Below are positions 24,491 to 33,285 of a stretch of DNA of 64,000 nucleotides, piece by piece. How positions within the stretch are numbered: position 1 is the first letter of the stretch; each line of letters starts with the position of its first letter. The translations under genes and the position numbers were made by a program. This DNA is from Brevundimonas sp. LM2 (GTDB lineage: Bacteria > Pseudomonadota > Alphaproteobacteria > Caulobacterales > Caulobacteraceae), in NCBI RefSeq assembly GCF_002002865.1, contig NZ_CP019508.1, forward strand, positions 3,018,501-3,082,500. The letters are read 5' to 3'. The notes under the pieces were generated by a model. That model saw only the letters and a program-made list of their open reading frames with translations, searched no databases and was not told the origin of the DNA.

Positions 24491-25673
24491 AACCCTGGTC
24501 CTTCAATGCCTGTCCGATCTCGTCGGCGTGGGCGCTATCGCGCGTTTCGACCATGATGTCGAACTCCGCCCCCTTGGCCGGCACATCGAGCGCCAGCCGG
24601 TTGTGGACCACGTCGATGATGTTGCCGCCGACGTCCCCGATCACCGCCGCCATGGCCGATAGGATGCCCGGCCGGTCGTCCGACAGGATGCGATAGACGA
24701 TCAACCTCCGTTCACGGACCATCTCGCGATTGAGGACCACCGCCAGCATCCGGGCATCGATATTGCCGCCGCACAGGACCAGCCCGACCTTCATCCCTTT
24801 GAACCGCTCCGGCGCGGCCAGCAGGGCCGCCAGACCCCCGGCCCCGGCTCCCTCGGCCACCGTCTTCTCCAGGGTGGCGAACATCGAGACGGCGCGTTCG
24901 AAATCCTCCTCGGCGCAGACCACCACGTCCTCGACCAGGGGGTCGGCGAGGGCGAAGGGGATGTCCCCCACGGCCTTGATGGCGATACCCTCGGCGATGG
25001 TCGACCCGCCGCAGACCGGCGGCAGGCCCGCCCGCCGGGCGCTGAACGAGGGGTACATGGCCGCCTCGACGCCGAAGACGCGGATGTCGGGCTTCATCGC
25101 CTTGGCCGCGATCGCGCAGCCGGCGATCAGCCCGCCGCCGCCGATGGGGATGATCAGGGCGTCCAGGTCCGGGGCGTCCTCCAGGAACTCGATCGCGCAG
25201 ACCCCCTGGCCCGCCACGATGCCCGCGTCGTCGAAGGCTGAGATGAAGACGAAGCCCTCGGTGTCCCTCAGCCGGTGGGCTTCTTCCGTCGAGGCGGTGA
25301 AGTCCAGGCCGTGGATGACCACCTCGGCCCCGTGGCCCCGGGTCCCGTCCACCTTGGTGAAGGGCGTGCCCTCGGGCATGACGATGGTCACCGGGATGCC
25401 CAGCCGCCCGCCGTGATAGGCCAGGGCCTGGGCGTGGTTGCCCGCGCTGGCCGCCACCACGCCGCGCCGGCGCTCCTCGGGCGTCAGGGACAGCAGCCGG
25501 TTCAGGGCGCCACGCTCCTTGAACGAGCCGGTGAAATGCAGGTTGTCGAACTTGACCCAGACCTCGGCCCCGGTGGCCTGGGACAGGCGGCGGGAGTGGC
25601 GGACGGGGGTGCGGTCGACCTGGCCGGCGATCCGGGCCTGGGCCGCCCGGATGTCTTCGAATGTGACGCTCAT
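24471..25673 (-). CDS. Threonine ammonia-lyase with C-terminal ACT domain
   Basis: A 400-residue PLP enzyme of the short, catabolic-type form. The PLP lysine lies in HFTGSFKERGALNRLLSL; AASAGNHAQALAYHG, PIGGGGLIAGCAIAAKA and VLCGGNIDARMLAVVLNRE are typical. A single ACT domain closes the protein (VYRILSDDRPGILSAMAAVIGDVGGNIIDV). The reaction is threonine (or serine) deamination to 2-oxobutanoate. It is distinct from the 507-residue biosynthetic enzyme at 9117-10640, which has two regulatory segments. Coupled to the FKBP gene. Confidence 0.94.
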   Translation of the reverse strand: MSVTFEDIRAAQARIAGQVDRTPVRHSRRLSQATGAEVWVKFDNLHFTGSFKERGALNRLLSLTPEERRRGVVAASAGNHAQALAYHGGRLGIPVTIVMPEGTPFTKVDGTRGHGAEVVIHGLDFTASTEEAHRLRDTEGFVFISAFDDAGIVAGQGVCAIEFLEDAPDLDALIIPIGGGGLIAGCAIAAKAMKPDIRVFGVEAAMYPSFSARRAGLPPVCGGSTIAEGIAIKAVGDIPFALADPLVEDVVVCAEEDFERAVSMFATLEKTVAEGAGAGGLAALLAAPERFKGMKVGLVLCGGNIDARMLAVVLNREMVRERRLIVYRILSDDRPGILSAMAAVIGDVGGNIIDVVHNRLALDVPAKGAEFDIMVETRDSAHADEIGQALKDQGYALRMG

Positions 25674-25788
25674 GGGCTCTTGTGGCGCAGGGCGCCGGGC
25701 GTCGCAACCTTGACCTTATGGGTGCGTTAGGGGTCTTGTGGCGGTCGCCTGTCGGGCGCCGCGCGTCCGTGTCAGGGGAACCAGGTCC

Positions 25789-26292
25789 ATGTCCGTCCGA
25801 ATGCTCGCCGTCCTATCCGCCGCCGCCGCCCTCGCCGCCTGCGCCCCGACCGTGGGCGCGACCGCGGGCAACTACGCCGCGCCCGCCCCCTTCAGCGTGT
25901 CGGACTTCGCCTGGTCGGCCCGCACCGGCACCGCCGCCATCGACGGCCGCGTCGCCTTCGGCCGCGACGGCCAGAGCTTCGACTGCACCGGCTCGGTCGC
26001 CCTGACGCCGGACACCCCCTACACCCGCCAGCGGTTCCGCACCCTGTACGGCTCGACCGAACAGGCGGCCATCCCCGAGGCGGTCGTCCGCGCCCGGACG
26101 GTGTCCGATCCCAACGCCGACTACCGCTCCTATGTCCGGTCGCAGACCTGCCAGGACGGCCGCTTCCGCTTCTCCGACCTGCCCGCCGGCGGCTGGTTCC
26201 TGATCACCCCCGTCAGCGCGGGCGGCGAGCGCGTCATCCTGATGCGCCACGTCGTCACCCGGTCCGGCGCGGTCGCCAACGTCACCCTGTAA
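25789..26292 (+). CDS. Putative lipoprotein, 167 aa
   Basis: Begins MSVRMLAVLSAAAALAACAP with lipobox LAAC (residues 14-17 region), then a predicted beta-rich domain: FSVSDFAWSARTGTAAIDGRVAF, DCTGSVALTPDTPYTRQRF, and SQTCQDGRFRFSDLPAGGWFLITPV, which resembles carboxypeptidase-regulatory-like beta folds (DGxFxFxxLPAG). Two Cys may pair. Start chosen for the signal peptide, behind AGGGGAACCAGG. Envelope protein of unknown role. Confidence 0.78.
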   Translation: MSVRMLAVLSAAAALAACAPTVGATAGNYAAPAPFSVSDFAWSARTGTAAIDGRVAFGRDGQSFDCTGSVALTPDTPYTRQRFRTLYGSTEQAAIPEAVVRARTVSDPNADYRSYVRSQTCQDGRFRFSDLPAGGWFLITPVSAGGERVILMRHVVTRSGAVANVTL

Positions 26293-26342
26293 GCGTCCCC
26301 TTTCCACGGCGGGCCGGTCCCGCCCAGCCTGAGGCGTCAACC

Positions 26343-26840
26343 ATGAAGGCCTTCGCGTTCGCCGCCATCGTCCTGACCGTCGCGGCCCCCGCCGCGGCCC
26401 AGAGCTGGCATTATCCCGATCAGGCCCGCTCGTATTCGAGCTACAGCCGCCACGGCTACGACTACAACGGCCAGAGGGACCGGCCCGGCGACTATCGCTG
26501 CGACGCCTATTGGGATCGCGGCCGCGACGACTGCGGGGCCGGCTGGCGGGACCAGCGCACCTACCGCTCGCAGGGCCATGGCTACGGCTACGGCCACGAC
26601 CGCTATTCGCGGTACGGCCAGGGCGGCGGCTATGTCTACCAGCCGTACAACCAGGGCACGCAGTACTACGGCAGCTATGGCCGGCCGGACCAGGTCTATC
26701 CCGGCGGAGGCTACGGCGGGCAGGTGGGCGGCTATCGCGACCACGGGCGGTCGGGCTACTGCGCCGCCCGCTATCGCTCGTACGATCCGCGCAGTGGCTA
26801 CTACCGCGCCTATTCCGGTCAGCTGATCTACTGCGGCTAG
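26343..26840 (+). CDS. Secreted Tyr/Gly-rich protein with BA14K-like C-terminus
   Basis: A 165-residue protein with signal peptide MKAFAFAAIVLTVAAPAAAQ. The mature part is very rich in Tyr, Gly, Arg and Ser (YSSYSRHGYDYNGQ, GHGYGYGHDRYSRYGQGGGY). The end, YCAARYRSYDPRSGYYRAY, matches the BA14K/lectin-like motif (YC..R.RSYDP.SGTY). Probably a surface or periplasmic structural protein; glycan binding is possible but only inferred. Confidence 0.78.
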   Translation: MKAFAFAAIVLTVAAPAAAQSWHYPDQARSYSSYSRHGYDYNGQRDRPGDYRCDAYWDRGRDDCGAGWRDQRTYRSQGHGYGYGHDRYSRYGQGGGYVYQPYNQGTQYYGSYGRPDQVYPGGGYGGQVGGYRDHGRSGYCAARYRSYDPRSGYYRAYSGQLIYCG

Positions 26841-26961
26841 ACGAGCGCCGATCACTCGATCACGGTTCGGTGGATAACCGCCGTTCGCCATCTTTCAGAC
26901 GCATCCGGACCGCTTTCGTCGTATGTCCAGTCCGGACAGTCCAGTCCCGGGGAGCGCGTTC

Positions 26962-27159
26962 ATGTCCCAGCACAACATCGTCGGATCGGAAGCCTTCGAC
27001 CGATCGCCGTTCGTCATCATCCGCAGCGTCCGCACCGGCGGCATGCGCCGGCGCCAGACGCGCACCGCCTTCGCCTTCATGGCCGGGGCGGCCGCCGCTG
27101 TGATCGGTGGCGTGGCGGCCGCCGTCCTGGCCTTCGGCCCCGGTCTGGCCGGCGGTTAA
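26962..27159 (+). CDS. Small single-pass membrane protein, 65 aa
   Basis: From MSQHNIVGSEAFDRSPFVIIR, with GGGGAG seven bases upstream. A basic patch (GGMRRRQTRTA) precedes one hydrophobic segment (FAFMAGAAAAVIGGVAAAVLAF, about residues 37-58). Expected N-in, C-out topology. No family recognised. It converges with the GNAT gene, overlapping its stop by 4 bp. Confidence 0.65.
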   Translation: MSQHNIVGSEAFDRSPFVIIRSVRTGGMRRRQTRTAFAFMAGAAAAVIGGVAAAVLAFGPGLAGG

Positions 27160-27689
27160 GCCAGCCAGACCATCCGGCGCGTCCGAACGGGAGCGTTCCT
27201 GGCGAGGCTGAACTGGTTCCGGACCTCGCCGGTATAGAGAAACCCCGCCTTCTCCAGCACGCGACCGGACGCCGGGTTGTCGGCAAAATGCCCGGACAGC
27301 AGAACGCGCCGCTTCCAGCGCCGGGCGGCCCAGACCAGAGCCCCCTCCAGCGCCTCGGTGGCGAAGCCCCGCCCCCAGAAGGGCCGGCCGATCCAGTAGC
27401 CGACCTCCGGGGCCAGATCCGCATCCTCGAACAGGCCGATGACGCCCACCGGTCCCAGGTCCTCGTGGCAGATCAGGAAGGTGTGGGCCCGGGCGGGATC
27501 CTGGGCCGCTACATTCACCACAAAGGCCTCGGCGTCGGCCAGAGCATAGGGATGGGGCATGCGCAGGGTCATGCGCGTGATGGCCTCGTCATCCGCCAGC
27601 CGGGCGATGACGGGCGCCTCCTGCGGCGCGGGCGCCCGAAGCACCAGACGCCGCGTCTCCACGACCGGCGAAGTCTCGATGACGCACAT
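27156..27689 (-). CDS. GNAT N-acetyltransferase, RimJ/RimL type
   Basis: A 177-residue acetyl-CoA-dependent acetyltransferase. ETRRLVLRAPAPQEAPVIARL is the typical start; GVIGLFEDADLAPEVGYWIGRPFWGRGFATEALEG contains the acetyl-CoA pyrophosphate loop (RPFWGRGFATEA), followed by NPASGRVLEKAGFLYTGE. Members acetylate protein N-termini, antibiotics or small amines; the substrate is not predictable. Stand-alone gene. Confidence 0.93.
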   Translation of the reverse strand: MCVIETSPVVETRRLVLRAPAPQEAPVIARLADDEAITRMTLRMPHPYALADAEAFVVNVAAQDPARAHTFLICHEDLGPVGVIGLFEDADLAPEVGYWIGRPFWGRGFATEALEGALVWAARRWKRRVLLSGHFADNPASGRVLEKAGFLYTGEVRNQFSLARNAPVRTRRMVWLA

Positions 27690-27754
27690 GTTCCCTGCCC
27701 CGTTCGACGGTCCGCCTCCTTAGAGGGCTCGGGCGGACTTCGAGGCGGGAAACG

Positions 27755-27786
27755 CAAACGGGGAGCCTGGTGATCCAGACTCCCCG
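27755..27786 (-). terminator. Rho-independent terminator after rplU-rpmA
   Basis: CGGGGAG / CTCCCCG stem (27759-27765 with 27780-27786) and a 14-base loop, followed on the minus strand by TTTGCGTTT. It lies 65 bp past the rpmA stop and closes the ribosomal-protein operon. Confidence 0.65.
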
Positions 27787-27852
27787 CGGAATATTCCCTG
27801 GGTCCGGATCGGCTGCTTCTGGGAAGCGGCGCGATCCGGGATCCGGTTCGCG

Positions 27853-28140
27853 CTACTCGGCGGCGATCGCCTGCTGGGCGTCGTCGTTGGCCGGAAGGAT
27901 CGACACATAGCAACGGCCGTTGGATTTCTTCGTGAACTGAACCGCGCCGTGCTCGAGGGCGAACAGGGTGTGGTCACGGCCCATGCCGACATTGTTGCCG
28001 GGGTGGAAGGTCGTGCCGCGCTGGCGCACCAGGATGTTGCCGGCCAGGACGTTCTCGCTGCCGTACTTCTTCACGCCGAGGCGTTTGGAATGGGAGTCGC
28101 GACCGTTACGCGACGAACCACCGGATTTCTTGTGAGCCAT
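27853..28140 (-). CDS. rpmA: 50S ribosomal protein L27
   Basis: A 95-residue ribosomal protein: [25 protein letters not shown] is the conserved N-terminus reaching the peptidyl-transferase centre, followed by [23 protein letters not shown]. Length and sequence are canonical; the C-terminus is slightly extended with an acidic/Ala tail. It follows rplU by 25 bp in the normal order. Confidence 0.99.
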   Translation of the reverse strand: MAHKKSGGSSRNGRDSHSKRLGVKKYGSENVLAGNILVRQRGTTFHPGNNVGMGRDHTLFALEHGAVQFTKKSNGRCYVSILPANDDAQQAIAAE

Positions 28141-28165
28141 CTGGGCGCTCCCGTTCTCTTACTGT

Positions 28166-28618
28166 TTACGCTTCGTCGGACGAAGCAGCGGCGGCCGGAG
28201 CCGGGGTGGCGGAAGCCGCGTCGCGCTTGGCCAGGCCACGGGCGCGCAGGTTGATCTCGGCCTTGGTCATCAGGTCGACCTTGCCGTCCCACTTGGCGGT
28301 CTCGCCGGCGCCGTCGATGCCGGTGATGCGCAGGACCGATTCCATCTGGCGATGGCCGTTGGTGCGGCGATAGCCCTGACGGCGGGTCTTCTTGAAGATC
28401 TTGACCTTCTCGCCCTTGCGGGTCTCGATCAGGGTGGCGCCGACGAAGGCACCGTCGATCAGCGGCGCGCCGAGCGTCACGCCATTGTCGCCGCCCAGCA
28501 TCAGGACGCTGTCGAACTTCAGCTCGGAGCCGGCATCGCCGCCCAGTTTCTCGACGACGATCGTGTCGCCCGGTTGAACCCGGTACTGCTTGCCGCCGGT
28601 CTTGATCACCGCGTACAT
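28166..28618 (-). CDS. rplU: 50S ribosomal protein L21
   Basis: A 150-residue L21: MYAVIKTGGKQYRVQPGDTI, GAPLIDGAFVGATLIE and KVKIFKKTRRQGYRRTNGHRQ are conserved. E. coli L21 is about 103 residues, so this one has a roughly 45-residue C-terminal extension ending in an Ala/Pro/Glu-rich tail, seen in several alphaproteobacteria. First gene of the rplU-rpmA operon with a structured leader (next entries). Confidence 0.98.
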   Translation of the reverse strand: MYAVIKTGGKQYRVQPGDTIVVEKLGGDAGSELKFDSVLMLGGDNGVTLGAPLIDGAFVGATLIETRKGEKVKIFKKTRRQGYRRTNGHRQMESVLRITGIDGAGETAKWDGKVDLMTKAEINLRARGLAKRDAASATPAPAAAASSDEA

Positions 28619-28638
28619 CTTGAAGCCTTGGCTAACGC

Positions 28639-28674
28639 AAAAAAGAATGCGCCCGCCGGGAGACCCCGCGGGCG
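28639..28674 (-). promoter_or_regulatory. Hairpin plus U-tract in the rplU leader (possible attenuator)
   Basis: On the minus strand a stem CGCCCGC / GCGGGCG (28650-28674) with an internal GGG/CCC pairing is followed by CATTC and six T (28639-28644), which is the form of an intrinsic terminator. It ends 20 bases before the rplU start and begins a few bases after the predicted transcription start. That position suggests feedback attenuation by a ribosomal protein, or a structured 5' end. Confidence 0.65.
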
Positions 28675-28685
28675 AAGAGCGGCGA

Positions 28686-28713
28686 CATATACGGATGGTG
28701 CCCTTCGAGTCAA
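28686..28713 (-). promoter_or_regulatory. Predicted promoter of rplU-rpmA
   Basis: TTGACT (28708-28713) and TATATG (28686-28691) on the minus strand with a 16-bp spacer, close to housekeeping consensus. Transcription would begin near 28679, giving a leader of about 60 bases that contains the hairpin. Confidence 0.65.
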
Positions 28714-28817
28714 CGCGAAAGGCGCCGGAAATGCCGTGGAGCGCTCATTTCAGACCGTGATCTAGCCCTGAACGAACCCGCCGTGCAAAGACGAAGGCAC
28801 GCCATCGGGGATCCCAA

Positions 28818-30140
28818 ATGAGCCAGACTGCTGACCGCCGGGTCATCGCCGCCCGACGCATCGTGGCCCATATCGCCGACCATCTGCAGGCCGACCTTTC
28901 CCTGCAGCTATGGACCGGCGAGGTCCTGCCGCTGGGGCCGAACGCGCGCGACGACGTCCGCATCGTGCTGTCCGACCCGTCCGCCGTGCGTCGGCTGCTT
29001 CTGAAGCCCGGGCTGATGACCCTGTTCGAGCTCTACGCCACGGGCGATGTACGAATCGAGGGCGCCAGCCCGCTGGAGGCGGCCGACCGCTGGGACCATG
29101 GCCGCGCCGTTCACCTGCCCCGTCGTGTCGACAAGGGCCTGATCGCGCGCGAACTGGTCCCCTTCCTGATGGGCGGGCGCACCCGGGCCGTCGGCGACGC
29201 CGCCTATGACGCCACCGGCGAGGTCGGCCAGCGCCAGGACAAGGCCGCGCGCCGGGACAAGGACTTCATCTCCTTCCACTACGACGTCGGTAACGACTTC
29301 TACGGCCTCTTCCTGGACCCCGAGATGGTCTATTCCAGCGCCTCCTACGCCAGCCCCGACCAGTCGCTGGAGGACGCCCAGACCCGCAAGCTGGACCTGA
29401 TCTGCCGCAAGCTTCGGCTGCAGCCCGGCCAGAGGCTGCTCGACGTGGGGTGCGGCTGGGGTGGCCTGTCGTGCTGGGCGGCCCAGCATTACGGCGTCAC
29501 CGTGCACGGCGTGACCCTGTCGGAGGAACAACTGGCCTTCGCCAACGCCAAGATCGCGCGCCTGGGCCTGCAGGACCGCATCACTCTGGAGCTCAGGGAC
29601 TATCGCGACCTGCCCACCACCGAACGGTTCGACGCCATCAGCCAGGTGGAGATGTTCGAACATGTGGGCTTCGCCAACCACGACCGGCATTTCCTGGAGA
29701 TGCACCGGCTGCTGAAGCCCGGCGGCCTGTATTTCCACCAGGCCTCGGTCCGGCGCGGCGGGCGCGATGCGAACAACATCGCCCCCCAGACCAATGCGAC
29801 CCGCACCATCGGCCGATTCATCTTCCCGGGCGGGGAGTTGGACACCATCGGCATGACGGTGACCAACCTGGGCCGCCTCGGCTTCGAGGTTCTGGACGTC
29901 GAGGACCTGCGCGAGCATTTCCAGATGACCACGGCCGAATGGTCCCGCCGCCTGATGGCCCGCCGCGACGAGGCGATCGCCATGGTCGGCGAGGAACGCA
30001 CGCGTCTGTGGCTGATCTTCTTCGCCATGTGCGCCAAGGGGTTCGAGCGGGGCTCGATCCTGGTCTATCAGACCGTGGCCCAGCGCCGCCGCGCCGGGCC
30101 CAGCGGCCTGCCGATGGATCGGGGCAGCCTGTACCGATAG
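28818..30140 (+). CDS. cfa: Cyclopropane-fatty-acyl-phospholipid synthase family
   Basis: A 440-residue SAM-dependent enzyme. An N-terminal lipid-binding domain (LFELYATGDVRIEG) precedes HYDVGNDFYGLFLDPEMVYSSASY, the SAM motif LLDVGCGWGGLSCWAA, VTLSEEQLAFA, EMFEHVG and the C-terminal IFPGGELDTIG and VYQTVAQRRR. It methylenates cis double bonds of membrane phospholipid acyl chains, or methylates them in related family members. Acts at the inner membrane. Start is the first good ATG; no partner genes in the same operon. Confidence 0.93.
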   Translation: MSQTADRRVIAARRIVAHIADHLQADLSLQLWTGEVLPLGPNARDDVRIVLSDPSAVRRLLLKPGLMTLFELYATGDVRIEGASPLEAADRWDHGRAVHLPRRVDKGLIARELVPFLMGGRTRAVGDAAYDATGEVGQRQDKAARRDKDFISFHYDVGNDFYGLFLDPEMVYSSASYASPDQSLEDAQTRKLDLICRKLRLQPGQRLLDVGCGWGGLSCWAAQHYGVTVHGVTLSEEQLAFANAKIARLGLQDRITLELRDYRDLPTTERFDAISQVEMFEHVGFANHDRHFLEMHRLLKPGGLYFHQASVRRGGRDANNIAPQTNATRTIGRFIFPGGELDTIGMTVTNLGRLGFEVLDVEDLREHFQMTTAEWSRRLMARRDEAIAMVGEERTRLWLIFFAMCAKGFERGSILVYQTVAQRRRAGPSGLPMDRGSLYR

Positions 30141-30260
30141 CACCGTCGCTCTTCGGCGCGTCGCGAGGCCGGGCATGACGAAAGGGTAAGGTCCCCCCCT
30201 CTGGACCCCGAGCGCCGCCCCGGCGCAGGGTAAGCCCGCAAACCTCTCCGGAACGCCGCC

Positions 30261-31718
30261 ATGCTGAAGACTCTCCTCGCCGCCGGTTTGGCGCTTCTGG
30301 GATTGGCGGCCGCCGCCCCCGCTGCGGCGGGCGATCCGGTCTATGTGGTCAAGGACTGCCCGGCCGACTGGCCGACCGACGTGCGGACCGTCGAATGCGG
30401 CACGCTGACGGTCGACGAGACGCGGGGCGCGGCGGACAGCCGTCGCATCGACATCGCCGTGGTCCGCGTCCGCGCGTCCCGCCCCTTTCAGGACGCCAAC
30501 GGTCAGGCCCTGCCCCCGGTCGTCGTCTTTCATGGCGGCCCCGGGGGAGCCCTGGTCGGCGGCGTGGGTCGCCGTCTGGGCTTCTGGCGCGACCGGCCCG
30601 ACGCCGATCCGATGGCGGCGATCGATCAGGACTGGATCTATTTCGACCAGCGCGGCGGCGGTCAGTCGACCCCGTCCATGGATTGCCCCGGCGTCGAGCT
30701 GACCGACGCGGGCCTGCCATCGGCGCAGGATGCCGAGGGGCTGACGGACTGCCTGAAGAGGTACGCCGACCAGGGGGTCCAGCTGTCGCAATACAATGCG
30801 GCCGTGATCGCCCAGGACGTCGCCGACCTGGCCCGGGCGCTCGGCCTGCCGAAGGTCGACCTCTACGGCGGCTCCTACGGCCCCCGCATCCAGGCGGCGG
30901 TGATCACCCATGCGCCCCAGATCGTGCGCGTGGCGGTGATGGACAGCCCCTGGCCGCCGGAAGGCAACTGGGCGGTCCACACCCCCGAACAGGTGGCCAC
31001 GGCCGTCCGCATCATCCTGGGCAAATGCGCGGCCCAGTCCGAGTGCGACGCCCGCCACCCGAACCTGACGGCCCGGTTCGAGGCCAATGCCCGCGAGTGG
31101 CTGGCCGGGCCCCGGACCGGTGCGGACGGCAAGGCCCGGACCGTCGAGGATCTGGCCGCCTTCCTGATGGACACGACCTATGACCGGCAGGGCGTGCGCC
31201 GCCTGCCCGCCGATCTCGAGAAGATCATCGGCGGCGATCTGTCGCCCGTCGCCGCCATCGCCGAGGACCGGACCTATTATTTCGAGGGCCAGCACATGGC
31301 GCACCTGTGCAAGGAGGAGCTGCCGTTCGAGTCCAAGGCCGCTTTGGTGGCCGGGGCCGCCGGCGATCCGATCGCCGAGGTCAGCGTGCCCAGCCTGTCG
31401 CGACTGTTCGACGTCTGCGCCGCCATCGACGTCGGGGCCGCCGACCCGGTCGAGAACGCCCCGGTCCACACCGCCATCCCGACCCTGTTCATCGCCGCCG
31501 AGATCGACCCCGGCTGCCCCCCGGCCCTGACCCGCGCCGCCGCCGCCAACTACCGGGACAGCCAGGTCATGATCGTCACCAACGCCACCCATGGCGTGAC
31601 GGGCCAGAACGCCTGCGCCGCCCGCGCCGCCCGCGACTTCTTGCGCGACCCTACGAAGGCGGTGGACCAGACCTGCCTGCCCGCCGCCGACACGCCGTTG
31701 GTATTCAGCGAGGACTAG
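30261..31718 (+). CDS. Secreted alpha/beta hydrolase, TAP-like
   Basis: A 485-residue protein with signal peptide (MLKTLLAAGLALLGLAAAAPAAA). The fold motifs are VVFHGGPGGALVGG (oxyanion loop), IYFDQRGGGQSTPS, and the nucleophile elbow DLYGGSYGPRIQ (Ser of GGSYG). The C-terminal TAP-like lobe contains IPTLFIAAEIDPGCPP (Asp) and TNATHGVTGQNACAA (His). It is likely a periplasmic prolyl aminopeptidase or tripeptidyl-peptidase-type enzyme. Cys pairs are consistent with export. Confidence 0.9.
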   Translation: MLKTLLAAGLALLGLAAAAPAAAGDPVYVVKDCPADWPTDVRTVECGTLTVDETRGAADSRRIDIAVVRVRASRPFQDANGQALPPVVVFHGGPGGALVGGVGRRLGFWRDRPDADPMAAIDQDWIYFDQRGGGQSTPSMDCPGVELTDAGLPSAQDAEGLTDCLKRYADQGVQLSQYNAAVIAQDVADLARALGLPKVDLYGGSYGPRIQAAVITHAPQIVRVAVMDSPWPPEGNWAVHTPEQVATAVRIILGKCAAQSECDARHPNLTARFEANAREWLAGPRTGADGKARTVEDLAAFLMDTTYDRQGVRRLPADLEKIIGGDLSPVAAIAEDRTYYFEGQHMAHLCKEELPFESKAALVAGAAGDPIAEVSVPSLSRLFDVCAAIDVGAADPVENAPVHTAIPTLFIAAEIDPGCPPALTRAAAANYRDSQVMIVTNATHGVTGQNACAARAARDFLRDPTKAVDQTCLPAADTPLVFSED

Positions 31719-31798
31719 GCGCGCAACCGTGAGTCCGTCATCATCGGGCGTCAGGCTCGACCGATCGGTCGAGCGGCATCGGGTTCGGAGACACGGCC

Positions 31799-32431
31799 AT
31801 GACGCTCGCACCGATCGCCGCCCTGCTGTTTCTGATTCAGACCCAGCCCGCCGCGCTGCCGGACGAAGAGACGGTTAGGCGAGCGGCGGCGGCGGCGGCA
31901 ATCGCGGGGGCCTTGGGTCCGCAGCGGAGCCAGGAAGACTTCGAACGCGACCAGTTGAGCCGCGCGGGCCTGCCGTCCTTATCCGACGCTGCGGAAGCAG
32001 GGCGCGACGTCTGGCAGGTGTCCCTGAACGATCCCTATTTCATGTTCGCGGTTCCTGCGATCCAGATCGAGCGAACGGGTCAGGCCGCCGAGCTGACGAT
32101 CCTGCGGCGCGACGGCCTCGTGCTGACGCGCGCGCTGACCGAGGAGGACATGAGGATGCTGGAGGGGACGGACCCCTTTCAACCTTACCCCCGCGCGGCG
32201 GCGGGCCCCGTGACCGACGGCCCGCCGCCGATCAGGCATACCTGGATCGCGCGGATTGGACAGGCCTCGGCCGGGCATAGCCGAACGACGTCCGCCAGCG
32301 ACGAGCCGCGCTGGACCTTCGTCGTCAAGGCGGTGCGACTGGCCTTACGATCGCGGCCCGAATGCGATCAGGCAGAGGGCCAGGACCCGTCCTTCGCCTT
32401 CCATCGCTGTTTCGGAACCAAACCTTCCTGA
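31799..32431 (+). CDS. Hypothetical exported protein, 210 aa
   Basis: MTLAPIAALLFLIQTQPAALP looks like a short signal peptide. The remainder has an Ala-rich stretch, then SLNDPYFMFAVPAIQIERTG and AELTILRRDGLVLTRALTEEDMRML. Two Cys near the end (PECDQAEG and HRCFGTK). No family recognised. Codon usage and spacing support a gene. No operon partner is evident. Confidence 0.7.
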   Translation: MTLAPIAALLFLIQTQPAALPDEETVRRAAAAAAIAGALGPQRSQEDFERDQLSRAGLPSLSDAAEAGRDVWQVSLNDPYFMFAVPAIQIERTGQAAELTILRRDGLVLTRALTEEDMRMLEGTDPFQPYPRAAAGPVTDGPPPIRHTWIARIGQASAGHSRTTSASDEPRWTFVVKAVRLALRSRPECDQAEGQDPSFAFHRCFGTKPS

Positions 32432-32473
32432 GGACGCTCGACCGTTACAAAGTAACAGGCTATAGCGCCTTCA

Positions 32474-33133
32474 ATGTCGCCGTCCGCTTTCGATCAGCCG
32501 GTCCTGTTGTCGCTTCTCGGCGGCGGGTTCGCGGCCGCCTTTCTGCACGCGGCCCTGCCGACGCACTGGCTGCCGTTCGTCCTGGTCGGGCGGGCGCAGC
32601 GGTGGAGCCTGACGCGCAGCCTGCTTGCAGTCATGGCGGCGGGCCTGGCCCATATCGCCAGCACGGCGGTGGTCGGCAGTCTGATCATCGCCGCCGGCCT
32701 GGCCCTGGACGAGATCGTCGCCGGACTGCTGCCGCATCTGTCGGCGGTGTTGCTGTTCGGTTTCGGGGGCTTCTATCTGATCAAAGCGTTCGTGCGCCGC
32801 CCGGTCCCGGCGGGTGGCCCCCACCTGGAGCTGGCCGAGCCCACCGTCTCGCACTCGGCCGCCTTCTGGGGTCTGGTGGCCGTCATGGCCCTGTCGCCGG
32901 GCGAAGTGCTGCTGCCGATCTACATGTCCTCGGCGCAGCAGGGTCCGGCGGTGATGGCCCTGCTCACTCTGATGTTCGCGCTGGGCACCGTCCTCGGCAT
33001 GGCCACCTTCACCACCCTGGCCCGCGCCGGGGCCTCGGTGCTGAAGCTGGAGCGCTGGGCGCGGTACGAGGGGGCGATCCTGGGTCTGGCCCTGATCGGG
33101 CTGGGGCTGCTGATCGTGACGCATCAGCACTGA
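32474..33133 (+). CDS. Polytopic membrane protein, NicO/UreH-like metal transporter
   Basis: A 219-residue protein with six hydrophobic segments. The first one carries FLHAALPTHWLPFVLVG, close to the H-x-(A/L)LPxHW motif of the UreH/NicO-like family, and the fourth has VVAVMALSPGEVLLPIYMSSA. Family members move nickel, cobalt or related cations. The CDF exporter 150 bp downstream in the same direction suggests shared metal homeostasis. Substrate not assigned. Confidence 0.75.
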   Translation: MSPSAFDQPVLLSLLGGGFAAAFLHAALPTHWLPFVLVGRAQRWSLTRSLLAVMAAGLAHIASTAVVGSLIIAAGLALDEIVAGLLPHLSAVLLFGFGGFYLIKAFVRRPVPAGGPHLELAEPTVSHSAAFWGLVAVMALSPGEVLLPIYMSSAQQGPAVMALLTLMFALGTVLGMATFTTLARAGASVLKLERWARYEGAILGLALIGLGLLIVTHQH

Positions 33134-33273
33134 GGGGCTGGCGGGTGGCTGGTGGCTGGTGGCTGAAGAACATCGGGCGTTGCTGAAGACGCGACGGTTT
33201 CTTTCGCGACAGGCCGACCTCCTAACGCAGCCTCACCAACCACCAGCCACTAGCCACCAGCCACCCGTCAGCC
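33134..33273. repeat. GGTGGCT-rich inverted repeat
   Basis: 33134-33164 contains GGTGGCTGGTGGCTGGTGGC; 33232-33272 contains the complementary ACCACCAGCCACTAGCCACC series. They form a long imperfect hairpin with a 65-base loop between the NicO-like gene and the CDF gene. The units are 7 bp and vary in number, typical of expanding intergenic repeats. Confidence 0.7.
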
Positions 33274-33285
33274 TACCCATCCCTC

